Origin: Chamaecrista fasciculata
Lineage: Eukaryota > Streptophyta > Magnoliopsida > Fabales > Fabaceae
Direction: 5' to 3'
Assembly: GCA_003254925.1 (NCBI GenBank)
Contig: QANZ01005454.1
Location: 129,833 to 193,832 of the forward strand
DNA: 64,000 nucleotides
Part shown: positions 50,101 to 61,107 of the stretch, piece by piece
How positions within the stretch are numbered: the stretch's first letter is position 1
Layout: every line of letters starts with the position of its first letter
Program-made: the position numbers and the translations under genes
Notes under the pieces: generated by a model
The model's input: the letters and a program-made list of their open reading frames with translations, nothing else
Databases searched by the model: none
What the model was told of the DNA's origin: nothing

Positions 50101-52722
50101 ATGGCCATTCAAGTATGTATCATTTTCATATCACTTTCTGCTCTGTTTTTCATTTCTCGGGAGCTGAGATTGCTAATAAAATCTTCTTTCTAGTCCTTAA
50201 AATTTTCAAAAAATTATGATTTAGTCCTTTACATATAATATTGTAATGACTAAATAGTTGATGTCCCCAAAAATATTGGTATAAAAAACTGTATTCTTAA
50301 TATTCAGGACTAAGTTGTAATTTTGAGACAAATTCAAGAATGAAAAATAGATTTTCTGTAGTTAATTATTGTTCTTTGCTTGCATATATTGCGTATGCTA
50401 GGAAAGATGATTGATCTCTGGTCATAATTAGATTGTAAATCTGTGCTTTTTTGGTTTGTTTGGCTGTAGGATCAAAACGGAGTTTCTAGATCTCACAGCG
50501 GTGGTATTCAAGTAGCAAATGGAGTATCTTTGAATTCTGGATTACATTCTGTAACACGTATTCAACTAAATGATCAGCTTTCTTGTGGGAATAATGACTA
50601 TGCCCCAAAGGTACAATCCAAAAACACATACTATTAATACTTCATTAATTGCACATCCATATATACATACATTTATATACATATATCATATATGTCATCA
50701 TCTATTATTTCTTATGCTGTAACTTGTTTGTTTCAATAGGCAAGGAAGCCATACACCATCACAAAACAAAGAGAGAGATGGACAGAGGAAGAGCACAAGA
50801 AGTTCCTAGAAGCTTTGAAGCTGTATGGCCGTGGTTGGCGGCGGATCGAAGGTACATAGTTAAAAGACTCTGAATTTTTATGAGTTCATATTAGATTCTA
50901 CAAGATATTCGAGATGATAATTCAATCTATACTCTTTAATTTTTGAAAGTTGTGGAGATAATACAGTTTAGTCCTTTAAATTCATTTTTAAAGGGACTAA
51001 TTTGTAGGCATAAATGAACTAAAATGTATCGGTTCTACAACTTTCAAGAATTAAAAAGTATAAACTGGACTTTGAAGGATTAAAAATCAACTCGTGCATC
51101 TTTGGCGGATCAATTTATATTGTTATTCAACTAGTCAACTTTGATCATACTTAGGGAATTGTAAACATGAATGAACAAGTATATATGTTGTGATTAGTCT
51201 AAGTCTTCTTTTCGGATGCTTTTATTTGTCACCACAGAACATGTCGGCACAAAGACTACCGTTCAGATTCGAAGTCATGCTCAGAAGTTTTTCTCTAAGG
51301 TTTACTGATCCATTCCAGTTCCAATTCCAATTCTCTACCATAATTTGTATTTGCCATAATCCATGATAGAAAAGTAAGTTAAAGCCTTTGATTGATGACC
51401 CAGGGATATGCAAATATTACAAAATAAAAGTGCAAACTTCCCTTGAAAATTTGAAGGGTTCATCCATCAGCCCTGTACTTGAATTCAATCTGATTCTTCT
51501 GTGCTGCTGTATAGGTTGGCCGTGACCCTAGTGGGAACACCACGAGCTCGATGGAGTCTATTGAGATTCCGCCCCCGCGACCAAAGCGAAAGCCGGTCCA
51601 TCCTTACCCTAGGAAGCTAGTGGAGCTTCCCAAGAAAGAAATCTCCAGCCTGGAACAGCCGTTGAGGTCTAATTCTATGAGGTCATTGGATTTTGATCGC
51701 GAAAATCGGTCCCCGAAATCGGTATTATCTGCAGTTGGCTCGGACACACTTGGTTCCTCGGATTCAGATACACCAAATAGAAGCTTGTCCCCAGTTTCAT
51801 CTATTACTGGTTTTCATACTAGCAGCTTTGTGGCTGCTGAACCCAAAACCCTTCTATCTGAGGAAGATTGTCTACAAGAAACTGGAGCAGTTACTGATTC
51901 AGCTCCTAATCAGCAATCTCCTATGGTACTTTCTGGTTTATTTACTTATGTCAATACATATAATGTCTTCTGGTATAGCTTAAAAAGAGAAGAATTAGTA
52001 GGTAGAACTATAAAAACAATATAAGAGTAATGTATACTAGACATATTTTTCAGTGAGAAGCATCGAGTGTTTAAAAGGAAAAAAAAAACTTGTAGGTACA
52101 ATGATAGAAAGATGTAAAAGTATAAATATATAAGTTATATTTCTCAATGAGAAGCATGATGTAATATTTATCAGATTCTGCTGTTTGACTTGTCTAGAAA
52201 CATGAAGTTTTCCTGAAAGAAAGTGTTTCTACCAAAGAAGATGTAGCCGAGGAATCATCATCTTCGCGTACTCTGAAGCTTTTCGGAACAACTCTGATGG
52301 TAACAGATACCTGCAGGCCATCCTGTCCAACAATGGAAGCATGCAAGTTGATAGACTCAATATCAAACATTTCACCCATGAAGCCTTCTGGAAATTCTGA
52401 TCTCTCAGAGGCCCTTCCTGTGTCGTTTTCTGTTCATTGGTTTAGACCATTCATGAAAAAACAGGATCTTGAGGAAGTTGATGATAATAAACAAGTTCAA
52501 AAGGAAGGATCTTGGGCTAGCTCTTATGGGAATGATGAAAAATCAGGTATCATCAGAGTAAAAAATGATACATCATCATCATCAGCCATGTTTGATCTAA
52601 AGGGGAGGCCTAAAGTTAATGGTAAAGGGTTTGTGCCATATAAGAGATGCATTGCAGAGAGAGAAAACGAGTCTTCATCTAAAGAAGAGAGGGAAGAACA
52701 ACGAATCCGCCTCTCTCTATAG
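50101..52722 (+). CDS. RVE: REVEILLE-type (LHY/CCA1-like) MYB-SHAQKF transcription factor
   Basis: Six coding exons: 50101-50112, 50470-50610, 50740-50851, 51238-51299, 51515-51925 and 52198-52722 (1263 bases, 420 residues). The first exon encodes only MAIQ. The single MYB/SANT repeat spans about 54-109 ([36 protein letters not shown]), with SHAQKFF at 101-107. This is the class that binds the evening element. A proline- and Lys/Arg-rich patch follows ([18 protein letters not shown]), then a Ser-rich acidic tail ending [12 protein letters not shown]. Size and the [14 protein letters not shown] block favour the RVE1/RVE2/RVE7 branch over RVE4/6/8; the exact orthologue is not settled. The family acts in the nucleus linking the circadian clock to growth and auxin. 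The second, third and fourth exons carry the DNA-binding core across two short introns. Confidence 0.92.
50928..51062. repeat. Inverted repeat in the third intron of the REVEILLE-like gene
   Basis: TATACTCTTTAATTTTTGAAAGTTGT at the left is matched inverted at 51034-51061 (ACAACTTTCAAGAATTAAAA then AGTATA). A smaller inner palindrome (GTCCTTTAAA / TTTAAAGGGAC) lies between. It is likely a small MITE; there is no coding effect because it lies between 50851 and 51238. Confidence 0.6.
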
Positions 52723-53420
52723 TAAAAACCCAATCAAAGAAGGCCTTTAGATGATTTTTTCAGGTTTCTTGATGAAAAAGAACATGATAAATGACATGTT
52801 TAATATTAAGAAACTTGAGGCTTAAGAAAACTTACTTTTTTACTTTAATCTGTCACGTAAACTGGATTTCTCTTCGAAGCGGTTCCTTTTAGTTGTTGTT
52901 GCTGATGCCGGAGTTCAGATCTTCTGAAGTTTGAAACTTGTAAAGCTATAGTGAAGTTTTGTTTTTCAACCTTAGAAAATAATACTTCACAAATACTCAA
53001 CTTCAGAGGATTCACTTCCTATGAGAAGGAAAAGGGAGCTGGAAATTTTGAAATCTCTGCAACACTGCATAATCTCATAATGGTACTTATGTTTTATTTT
53101 TTAAACTTTGTGTTCACTCCATTGTTGAAATCCACAAACTTACCTTTTAGGCTTTTACTCCATATATATATGAATATGACTTAAATTACAATGTCAATAT
53201 GACTGGGTTGGCGTTTGTAATTCTTCATAATTCTTTTCCCTCTTTTAAACTTTGATTTATGATTTCATATCATCCTTTAATGATAACCCAAATGTCTTGT
53301 GGAGTTTTTGTACTTTTGCTTCTCTTTGTGGGATCTTTTTGTTGATATAGTTCAAGAATCCGGATCCCTATAGTGCTCTAGAGTGCAATGTAATGTGATT
53401 TTAATTTTTTTTTTCCATAA
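52723..53420. other. 3' flank of the REVEILLE-like gene
   Basis: Probable 3'-UTR and intergenic DNA. A 77-codon frame at 52951-53184 is unlike known proteins and is not called. Confidence 0.5.
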
Positions 53421-53429
53421 AAAATATAT

Positions 53430-54008
53430 GGCTTAAGTGGAATTTTGGTCCCCTAACTTTCGCAAAGGTCTCAATTTGGTCCCCTAACTTTTTTTGTTGC
53501 AATTTTGGTCCCCTAACTTTCATAAAGGTCTCAATTTGGTCCCCTAACTTTTTTTGTTGCAATTTTGGTCCCCTAACTTTTGAAAGCGTCTCACTGTTGG
53601 TCCCAAGTGCAGTTTTTCCATCCATTATTTGTCGTTAGTGTCGATCTAAAGGCTGAGTTGGTTGATGACGTGATAAATATGAGTGAAGTGGATTAAAAAA
53701 AGACCATTATGCGCAGACGTTTTCATGACTTGGAAGTGCATTTTGGACCATTAGTGAGACGTTTTCAAGAGTTAGGGGACCAAAATTGCAACAAAAAAAG
53801 TTATGGACCAAATTGAGACCTTTGCGAAAGTTAGGGGACCAAATTGAGACCTTTACGAAAGTTAAGGGACCAAAATTACAACAAAAAAATTTAGGGGACC
53901 AAATTGAGACCTTTGCGAAAGTTAAGGGACCAAAATTGCAACAAAAAAAGTTAGGGGACCAAATTGAGACCTTTGCAAAAGTTAGGGGACCAAAATTGCA
54001 CTTGAGCC
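53430..54008. mobile_element. Foldback Mutator-like element (GGCTTAAG ends), 9-bp target duplication
   Basis: Arms are tandem arrays of two alternating ~30-bp units (AAGGTCTCAATTTGGTCCCC and TTGTTGCAATTTTGGTCCCC) and their inverse. Ends are GGCTTAAGTGG and TTGCACTTGAGCC. The flanks are the exact 9-bp repeat AAAATATAT at 53421-53429 and 54009-54017. The centre (about 53600-53760) is single-copy with CGTTAGTGTCGATCTAAAGG and TGATGACGTG. No transposase is present. Confidence 0.85.
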
Positions 54009-54176
54009 AAAATATATTATTAAGACACTTCACTTTGACAAAAGAACGAGTGAAATGGGTAAACACACTTTATTTTAACTTGGATACCAAAAAAAAAACA
54101 AAAAGAAGATTAATTAACTTGGAAAGTGTACATCGTGAAACACCAATCCATAACAGACTAAAAGAAAACATAACTA

Positions 54177-55787
54177 CTAAAATAAAGGATCAATCCAAGT
54201 GGCGAATAATGGTTCCTGTGAATTGTAGAAGCTATCAAGTGTGTCTTCAGCATTAACATGAAATTTTCTAGTCTCCAGAGAATAATACAAAATGCCACTG
54301 CCACGAAATCTTGGAAAATAAATTCTGTTCTCTGTACCCACAATGCTTGCTTCTTTGGAAACACATGAAGATGGAGAAACATAGATCACATACTTTCTTG
54401 TACTCTTCACTTCTTCCCAACCAACACATTGCATCAAAATTCAAGCTGAAGATTTTTAACCACTTATCCGTTGAATCCACAAACATTGACACAAGTTTTC
54501 CATTACATTCTACTAAGAAACTTGGGTGATTACATTTGCATCTGCAAGGTGTTTCAATTTCTCTAAGAACTTTCCAGCTAAGATTCCTATGAATCTCCTC
54601 CAATTCAGTTTCCTCTTCTTCATACTTCAGAATTGACAATTTTCCATCTTCTCCCAAAAGATAAAAAGAACCTTTTACCTTTATAAGACAAAGGACTAGT
54701 ATTACCTAACCAAAATATGAAGTCATTTTTTATTTCATCGTATTCCCATTGATTATTTTCTCCCATGTTAGCAAATAGAACATAAAGTTCAGAAGAATCT
54801 GTGGGAGAACTGGCACAGCACCCAACAACTATACAATCTGAGGAAGTTGGCAAGGATGAGAAAGCCATGACACGTGAAGTGATACATTCTTTGTCATCTG
54901 TTAATTCGATTATTTAGAGATTGATTAGTTAATTCGGAATAAATTTAATGACCACAATCAATGGAGAACGGTATAGCGGTGGTGGTACATTATCTTGACA
55001 AGGTAAATGAACTGATAAACAAGTAAACAACCATCTTTTAAGGTTGAATGGGTACAACCGTACAACCCTAAGTCTGGTGAAAATGTAAAATTTACCTTGT
55101 ATTATTCCATCCCCAAATGCTGGACACCAAGAAGCACCTAGCCTATTTAAGAAAACAGCTTGAGCCATCAAACTGAACATTTTCCCACAACGTTCATCTT
55201 GGATCCACCAAACACGACAAACACAAGCAATAGTTCCCCACAGCATTCAATGATGTTAGTTTCAGTGATCATATACTGTCTCCAATAACCCCAATGTATT
55301 CATTGTTATTTCCTCTGGAATTTGGCATAAAACCTCAATACGTATCATAGATGGATTCATATTCCACATGAAGCCTCACTAGTCGATCTCTAAAGGTAAA
55401 AGAATACAAGTTTCCATAGCAAGAAACACAACCCCTGAGGCGTTCACTAGTGTCTTTTGCAAAAATCACTGATAAGATTGGCATAAGGAATCTCAATCCA
55501 TCGTTTGTCTTCATCTCCAAGTCGCATACATATGACAGAAGGAAGAACATTCTGAAAAGAACGATAGCATGCAATTGGGATCTCCAGGTGATGATAACAA
55601 GAAAGACTCAGTTACTTCCTGGGAGGGTTTCAAATTCATTCGAGATTGTGGGGTTCCAAAGCGAGAAGTAAATGTTTTTTTTTTCAGAGTGAAGAAACCA
55701 ACCACAAGCATAACCAACAATGAATGAATTATCACCCAAGCAGGAATCAACTTATTAAAAATAATGCATAATTTCAATTTTATTACA
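54177..55787 (-). pseudogene. Broken DUF295 / F-box / DUF295 paralogue 3
   Basis: On the minus strand, 55787 to about 54946 matches the first-exon DUF295 module of the intact paralogues (LLSSPGDPNCML, ERLRGCVSCYGNLYSF, GASWCPAFGDGII, SVHLPCQDNVPPPLYR). From about 54905 to 54177 it matches only the second half of the last exon (MAFSSLPTSSDCIVVGCC, PCRCKCNHPSFLVECNGKLV, SPSSCVSKEASIVGTENRIY). The intron, the F-box and the start of the second DUF295 module are missing, removed at a breakpoint near 54905-54945. Several frameshifts split the rest, and the 5' end stops at the transposon at 55797. Similarity continues past the stop into the 3' flank of paralogue 2 (to about 54110). It is clearly non-functional. 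Confidence 0.9.
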
Positions 55788-55796
55788 TTCAAACTT

Positions 55797-56287
55797 GGCT
55801 TAAGTGCACTTTTGGTCCCCTAACTTTCACAAAGGTCTCAATTTGGTCCCCTAACTTTTTTTGTTGCAATTTTGATCCCCTAACTTTTGAAAGCGTCTCA
55901 CTGTTGGTCCCAAGTGCACTTTTTCCATTCATTATCTGTTGTTAGTGTCGATCTGCCAAGCTGAGTTGGCTGATGACGTGACAAATATGGGTGAAGTGGA
56001 TTAAAAAAAAGACCATTATGCGGAGACATTTTCATGACTTGGAAATGCACTTGGGACCAATAGTGAGACGTTTTCAAGAGTTAAGGGACCAAAATTGCAA
56101 CAAAAAAAGTTAGGGGACCAAATTGAGACCTTCGCAAAAGTTAGGGGACCAAAATCGCAACAAAAAAAGTTAGGGGACCAAATTGAGACCTTTGCGAAAG
56201 TTATGGGACCAAAATTGCAACAAAAAAAGTTAGGGGACCAAATTGAGACTTTTGCGAAAATTAGGGGACCAAAAGTGCACTTAAGCC
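55797..56287. mobile_element. Foldback Mutator-like element (GGCTTAAG ends), 9-bp target duplication
   Basis: Close relative of 53430-54008: ends GGCTTAAGTGCAC and GTGCACTTAAGCC, a one-and-a-half-unit left arm and a longer right arm, and the same central words (CGTTTTCAAGAGTTA, TGATGACGTGAC). The flanks are the exact 9-bp repeat TTCAAACTT at 55788-55796 and 56288-56296. It abuts the truncated 5' end of the DUF295 pseudogene. Confidence 0.85.
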
Positions 56288-56495
56288 TTCAAACTTTAAA
56301 TGAAAGAAATTTGACTCAGGCCAAAAAAAAAAAGAAAGAGATTTAACAATAATTAATAGTTAAGGTCAAGGACCAATCATAAAATTTATTAAGGATTAAA
56401 TATGATAAAAAAATATTACAAATCAAAATAAAACGTAAGGTGAATATTATAGACTAAAATAAAGTTTTGGCTTAAATTATATCAGAATTCAGATA

Positions 56496-58586
56496 GAGCA
56501 AACCCCTTTTTTGGTCCCTCAATTGTTACTGAGTCGAGGAATCGATCCTTCAATTGTGGGAAACTACAACTCAGTCCCTCAATTGTACAATCCCGTTTAC
56601 GTTTTGGTCCCTCACGTCTGGTCCGTTAGTGATAGAAGTGTTAAGTGATGACGTGTCACCGTTATCTGCTTAGGTGGCTGTTAAATGCTTAGTTGAGGGA
56701 CCAAATCCTCGACTCAGTAACAATTGAGGGACCAAAAAGGGGGTTTGCTCAAATTAGTATCCAACTCATTTCCACTTGACACCTCATTAAAACTACTCTC
56801 TTGCAATTTGGTCCCAAAACCCCTAAATCCCCTAAAACTTTTTTTTAATCCTCTTATTCATCTTTTTCATCTTCTTCATTCATTTTAGTCCCAAATGCTA
56901 AAAATAAAATTGTAAAGTATCCCAAAACCCTTCCAAACATTCCAATTTAGTCCTTAAATGTATTAAAAACCCTAAAACTTAAGCCCCAAACTCTAAACCC
57001 TAAACCCTAAAATCCTAAACTCTAAACCCTAAAACCCTAAACCCTAAAACCCTAAATTCCTAAAATTGTAAAGTGTCCCAAAACTCTTCCAAACATTCCA
57101 ATTTAGTCCTTAAAAGTATTAAAAACCCTAAAATCCTAAAACCCTAAACTCTAAAACCCTAAACCCTAAAATCTAAAACCCTAAACCCCTAAACCCTAAA
57201 TCCTAAACCCCTAAAAAAACTACTCTCTTGCAATTTGGTCCCTAAATCCTACTTTCCTCTTCATCTTTCATCATCTTTCATCATCTTCATCTTCTCATCC
57301 ACTCCAAACCCCAAACCACAAAACCCTAAAACTACACAACCAGAAATCACCAAAGATTACACAAGTTTCATCAATTCATCAATTCTTGATTAAAAAAAAT
57401 TAGTTCATCATCAGTTCATATCATCATCATCATCATTCATCAGTTCATCATCCAAAAATTAAAAAAAAAATCAGTTCATCATCAGTTCATATCATCATCA
57501 TCATCATCATCATCCTTCAGCCGAAAAGCTCTCGTGGCAGCGAAGGAAGGAATCGAGAAGCTTAGAGACTCATGAGAGAGAAAGCAAGTCGCGACAGAGT
57601 GAACATGTGGCGTCGTTGAGCTTTCCATGGAGTGAACCTGATGGTCGCGACAGAGACTCAAAAGCGAACGGCCGAAATGGGTAAACGACGACGGCGACGA
57701 CGAGTTTTCATCATCAGTCGCAGGCATTCTCTCGGAATTTCTTCAAAATCGAAAGAAACCCCAAACTTTCTCCCCCAATTCGAATTCGAACCCTAAGAAA
57801 TGAATGAATGTATCTCGCGACGCCCAAAATGGTTGTGAACTTGAAATCAAACCCAGAAATTGAAGAATCGAGCGAGAGAATGTTTAAGGATTTGAAGAAT
57901 CGAGCCATTTTGATGTTTGAGGATTTGGTTGAAGCAGTAGGATCGGCGGTGAGGAATGAAAGATGAGAGAGGAATGAGGATGAAGATGAAGATGAAGAAA
58001 TTAGGGTTCAGGGACTAAAATGTTTTTTTTAATTATGATTTAATAAATTGAGAATAATGGGATAAAATGAATGAACTCAAAGTAGATTTTTTTTAGGGTT
58101 TAGGGTTTTAGGGTTTTTAATACATTTAAGGACTAAATTGGAATGTTTGGAAAGGTTTTGGGATACTTTACAATTTTATTTTTAGGATTTGGGACTAAAA
58201 TGAATGAAGAAGATGAAAAAGATGAAGAAGAGGATTAAAAAAAGTTTTAGGGGATTTAGGGGTTTTGGGACCAAATTGCAAGAGAGTAGTTTTAATGAGG
58301 TGTCAAGTGGAAATGAGTTGGATATTAATTTGAGCAAACCCCCTTTTTGGTCCCTCAATTGTTACTGAGTCGAGGATTTGGTCCCTCAACTAAGCATTTA
58401 ACGGCCACCTAAGCAGATAACGGTGACACGTCATCACTTAACACCTCTATCACTAACGGACCAGACGTGAGGGACCAAAACGTAAACGGGATTGTACAAT
58501 TGAGGGACTGAGTTGTAGTTTCCCACAATTGAGGGACCGATTCCTCGACTCAGTAACAATTGAGGGACCAAAAAGGGGGTTTGCTC
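56496..58586. mobile_element. Composite 2.1-kb foldback Mutator-like element, 10-bp target duplication
   Basis: The outer ends GAGCAAACCCC and GGGGTTTGCTC-like are flanked by the exact 10-bp repeat AATTCAGATA (56486-56495, 58587-58596). Inverted arms of ~510 bp reach about 57005 on the left and 58075 on the right. Each arm begins with a unit (56496-56749 and 58334-58586) that is itself a ~254-bp palindrome with the same ends, so the element is palindromes within a palindrome. Inside lie telomere-like CCCTAAA arrays, a ~150-bp tandem duplication, TCATCATC-rich DNA and a gene-like interior (57480-57960, minus strand, frame from 57908: MARFFKSLNILSLDSSISGF). No transposase is seen. Confidence 0.82.
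56960..57215. repeat. Telomere-like CCCTAAA-rich tracts inside the composite element
   Basis: Two tracts (about 56960-57058 and 57120-57215) of degenerate CCCTAAA / CCTAAAC words are separated by a repeated non-telomeric segment (TTCCAAACATTCCAATTTAG at 56936 and 57090). A short inverted TTTAGGGTTTTAGGG lies in the right arm near 58100. The words are irregular, unlike a true chromosome end. Confidence 0.75.
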
Positions 58587-58887
58587 AATTCAGATATTAC
58601 TCTTTACTTCTTTAGAGATTTGATTGTAATTTTCAAATAGACCATTAAGTATAAAATATATCTTAACCCATAATTTCTCTGTCATATTAGTCATTTTTTA
58701 ACTTGACAGATAAAGTTTAGTTTCCCACTGAAAAGAGTGTTTCTTCAGTTGTCGGTTTGTGACTTTCATCATCACTTTCTCTTTCTCTTTTCTTTCACTG
58801 GTTGCCTCCATCTTTCTTTCCCTTTCCTCCATATTTCCCTCTTTCTCACTCTCTCACTCTGGAGAGAAAATCTCAAAATCCCTTCCC

Positions 58888-61107
58888 ATGGAAATCTCAT
58901 TCTCTCTCTTCACCACATTATCAATTCTCCTCACTCTCTCTCCTCTAACCACCTCCCATTACTCCTTCTCCACTCCCCCTCCTTCTTCTTCTTCTTCTTC
59001 TTCTTCTTCTTCTTCTTCTTCTTCTTCTTCTTCTTCTTCTTCTTCTTCTTCTTCTTCTTCCTCTTCCTCTTCCCTCTCCGAATGGCGATCTGCCCACGCC
59101 ACCTACTACGCCGCCGCAGATCCCAGGGACGCCGTCGGCGGCGCGTGCGGCTACGGTGACCTCGTCAAAGCCGGTTACGGCATGGCCACCGTCGGTCTCA
59201 GTGAGTCGCTCTTCGAACGCGGCCAGATCTGCGGTGCCTGCTTCGAGCTCCGGTGCGTCGAGGACCTCCGATGGTGTATCCCTGGAACCTCCATTATCGT
59301 CACCGCCACTAACTTCTGTGCCCCCAACTATGGTTTCACCGCCGAGGGAGGCGGCCGATGTAACCCTCCCAACAAGCATTTCGTGCTTCCGATTGAGGCA
59401 TTCGAGAAGATCGCTATCTGGAAAGCTGGAAACATGCCGGTACAGTATCGGAGGTATTCTCGCTGCACCTATGCTATCTCTTTTTTTCTTTTTTCTTTTG
59501 GCTTAATGTGGTATTTTGTGGTTTTGATAGCTACTGAATTTACGCGCTAACATGCACTGGGGATTTGGGATAGGCTGGCTCACTAGTCACCATCAGTGGC
59601 CTACTTTATTACTGTATCTCGTATTTTGTTATGATAATGTCTTCCCTTGGATGCTTTATGCTTTTATGAAGACGAATTCCAGTGGCTAGATTAAAGAAAA
59701 TAGAGAAAGACGAATTCGATATAGTCACTTTGTGTCGTGATGTAGTCCATTTCCATAGAGTTATAGCCTTGAATTCAATATAGCCACTTTGTCTGCTTTT
59801 GATTGTTACCTAGGGTTCTCTGAAGAACTGCACAAGGTGATGGATTTTAAATCCCATGATAAGCAAGGAAAATTAATAATCTAATATGTCAATTATGATT
59901 TGTGTCAAATTGTGGGGAGGAAAGTAACATATCCAAATAAAAACGGTCCTGATATTTGCTATCTAGTTTGTATCCGCCTCTGAATTTGACTATAACCTCA
60001 TGGCATAAAATATTTTCATGAATTTCCGTAAGGCATCAACAATTTCAACCAGGTCTGAAAGAGATGTGAAAGGATAAACTTGTGGGTATGCTTTGTATTG
60101 TAGGGCATTGTATACTGGATATTCTAACTATCCGTTCATTTCGAACGAAGATAGGGTAGTTGGGATAATATTTTCCACCCGGTATTTGATAATTTTTAAT
60201 TTTTCACTACTCATACCTTATCTGATATTTGTTATTAGACAGATACTAGGTATTTTGGCAGATTTGGATAGGTGCCTGAATATCCGTCTAAATTGTCATC
60301 CCTTAATTAAACTTGGTCTACCATCTGCCAAGAGCAAAGCATGCCAATAATTTGGTTGTTTTCTCGTGGTTAAATTTAGAGGACCTTACCAATAAAAGGT
60401 CAGCTTATAGTGTCCATGAATTGTGACCATTGAATTCATAACATCTAGCAAAGGCTGTGTGCATATATATAACTTTCAGGCTCTGTAGGTTGTGTAAGGG
60501 TGATTGAGGTCTCCAATGTCAGTGAAGCCAAGATCACAACAATAAAGTTTAATGATGTCCTGCCATTTGATTCACTAGCTGTGAGCCTGTGAAACAAAAG
60601 TTTTCATGAACAGAAGTTACCGAAAGTTTTAATTTAGAGTGAGATGCTTGCTTGATGAATCTCCTAGAAAGAGTCTGTGTAATCTTGGTTTAATTAAGAT
60701 TACAGTAAATATGAAGTTCAGAGGAAAAAAACTAGATCGTCTTTTTTTTCAGCATACCACTAATTATTTTGTTTGTTTTCTGCCCTGTTTGGAACAGGAT
60801 AAAGTGCAGAAAGGAAGGAGGAATTCGATTTACCATCACTGGTTCCGGCATCTACATTTCAGTGCTGATCAGCAATGTAGCCGGCACTGGAGATGTTGTT
60901 GCAGTCAAAATTAAGGGCTCAAGAACAGGTTGGCTTCCTATGGGTCGGAATTGGGGGCAGAACTGGCATGTAAATGCATTACTGCAGAATCAACCTCTTT
61001 CATTTGAGGTCACTGGAAGTGATGGGCTAACAGTTATATCTTACAATGTTGCTCCCAAGGATTGGAGCTTCGGACAAACCTTTGAAGGCAAGCAATTTGA
61101 GTCTTAG
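58888..61107 (+). CDS. EXPA13: Alpha-expansin, EXPA13-like
   Basis: Exons 58888-59453 and 60798-61107 (876 bases, 291 residues), joined through an Arg codon (AG/GTATTC ... GGAACAG/G) at the usual expansin intron site. A signal peptide occupies about 1-23 ([16 protein letters not shown]), then 30 consecutive Ser (33-62). The first, barrel-like domain (about 66-180) has [30 protein letters not shown] and NFCAPNYGF. The second, wall-binding domain (from about 190) has [17 protein letters not shown] and ends TFEGKQFES. Expansins loosen plant cell walls at acid pH without cutting bonds. At the usual HFD motif this protein has HFV (164-166), which I recall as a feature of the EXPA13 clade. An ATG-less frame extends upstream; 58888 sits in a good context (TTCCCATGGA) and yields the signal peptide. 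Confidence 0.93.
58984..59073 (+). repeat. Coding (TCT/TCC)30 serine repeat in the expansin
   Basis: Thirty in-frame Ser codons, almost all TCT with TCC near the end, lie just after the predicted signal peptide and before the folded domain. Typical EXPA13 proteins have a Ser-rich but much shorter stretch here, by recall. Confidence 0.9.
60105..60306. repeat. Degenerate transposon remnant in the expansin intron
   Basis: Words such as GATATTC, ACTATCCG, GGTATTTGATA and a final AAATTGTCATCCCTT resemble the GATATCGGATA-rich remnant at 14094-14403, which ends the same way. It lies fully inside the intron 59454-60797. Confidence 0.4.

Noticed and set aside
53430-54008. Regular ~30-bp repeats that recall a CRISPR array.
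   Set aside because: Units are contiguous without unique spacers, are inverted on the other arm, are bounded by a target duplication and lie in a plant nuclear genome.
53430-56287. The two foldback elements might have carried the DUF295 pseudogene between them as one composite transposon.
   Set aside because: Each has its own different and exact 9-bp duplication (AAAATATAT and TTCAAACTT), so they inserted independently.
53786-56346. Open frames of repeated GDQIETFAKVRGPKLQQKKL-type peptides (53707-54256, 56095-56346, and similar at 14754-15120 and 47987-48212).
   Set aside because: They are simple translations of the tandem arm units of foldback elements; the repeat period happens to avoid stops.
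56960-57215. A chromosome end or fusion point.
   Set aside because: The CCCTAAA words are irregular, partly inverted in the other arm, and lie inside a transposon with a target duplication.
58945-59379. Arg-rich antisense open frame opposite the expansin exon, and overlapping plus-strand frames.
   Set aside because: Shadows of the TCT repeat and GC-rich exon; no family similarity.
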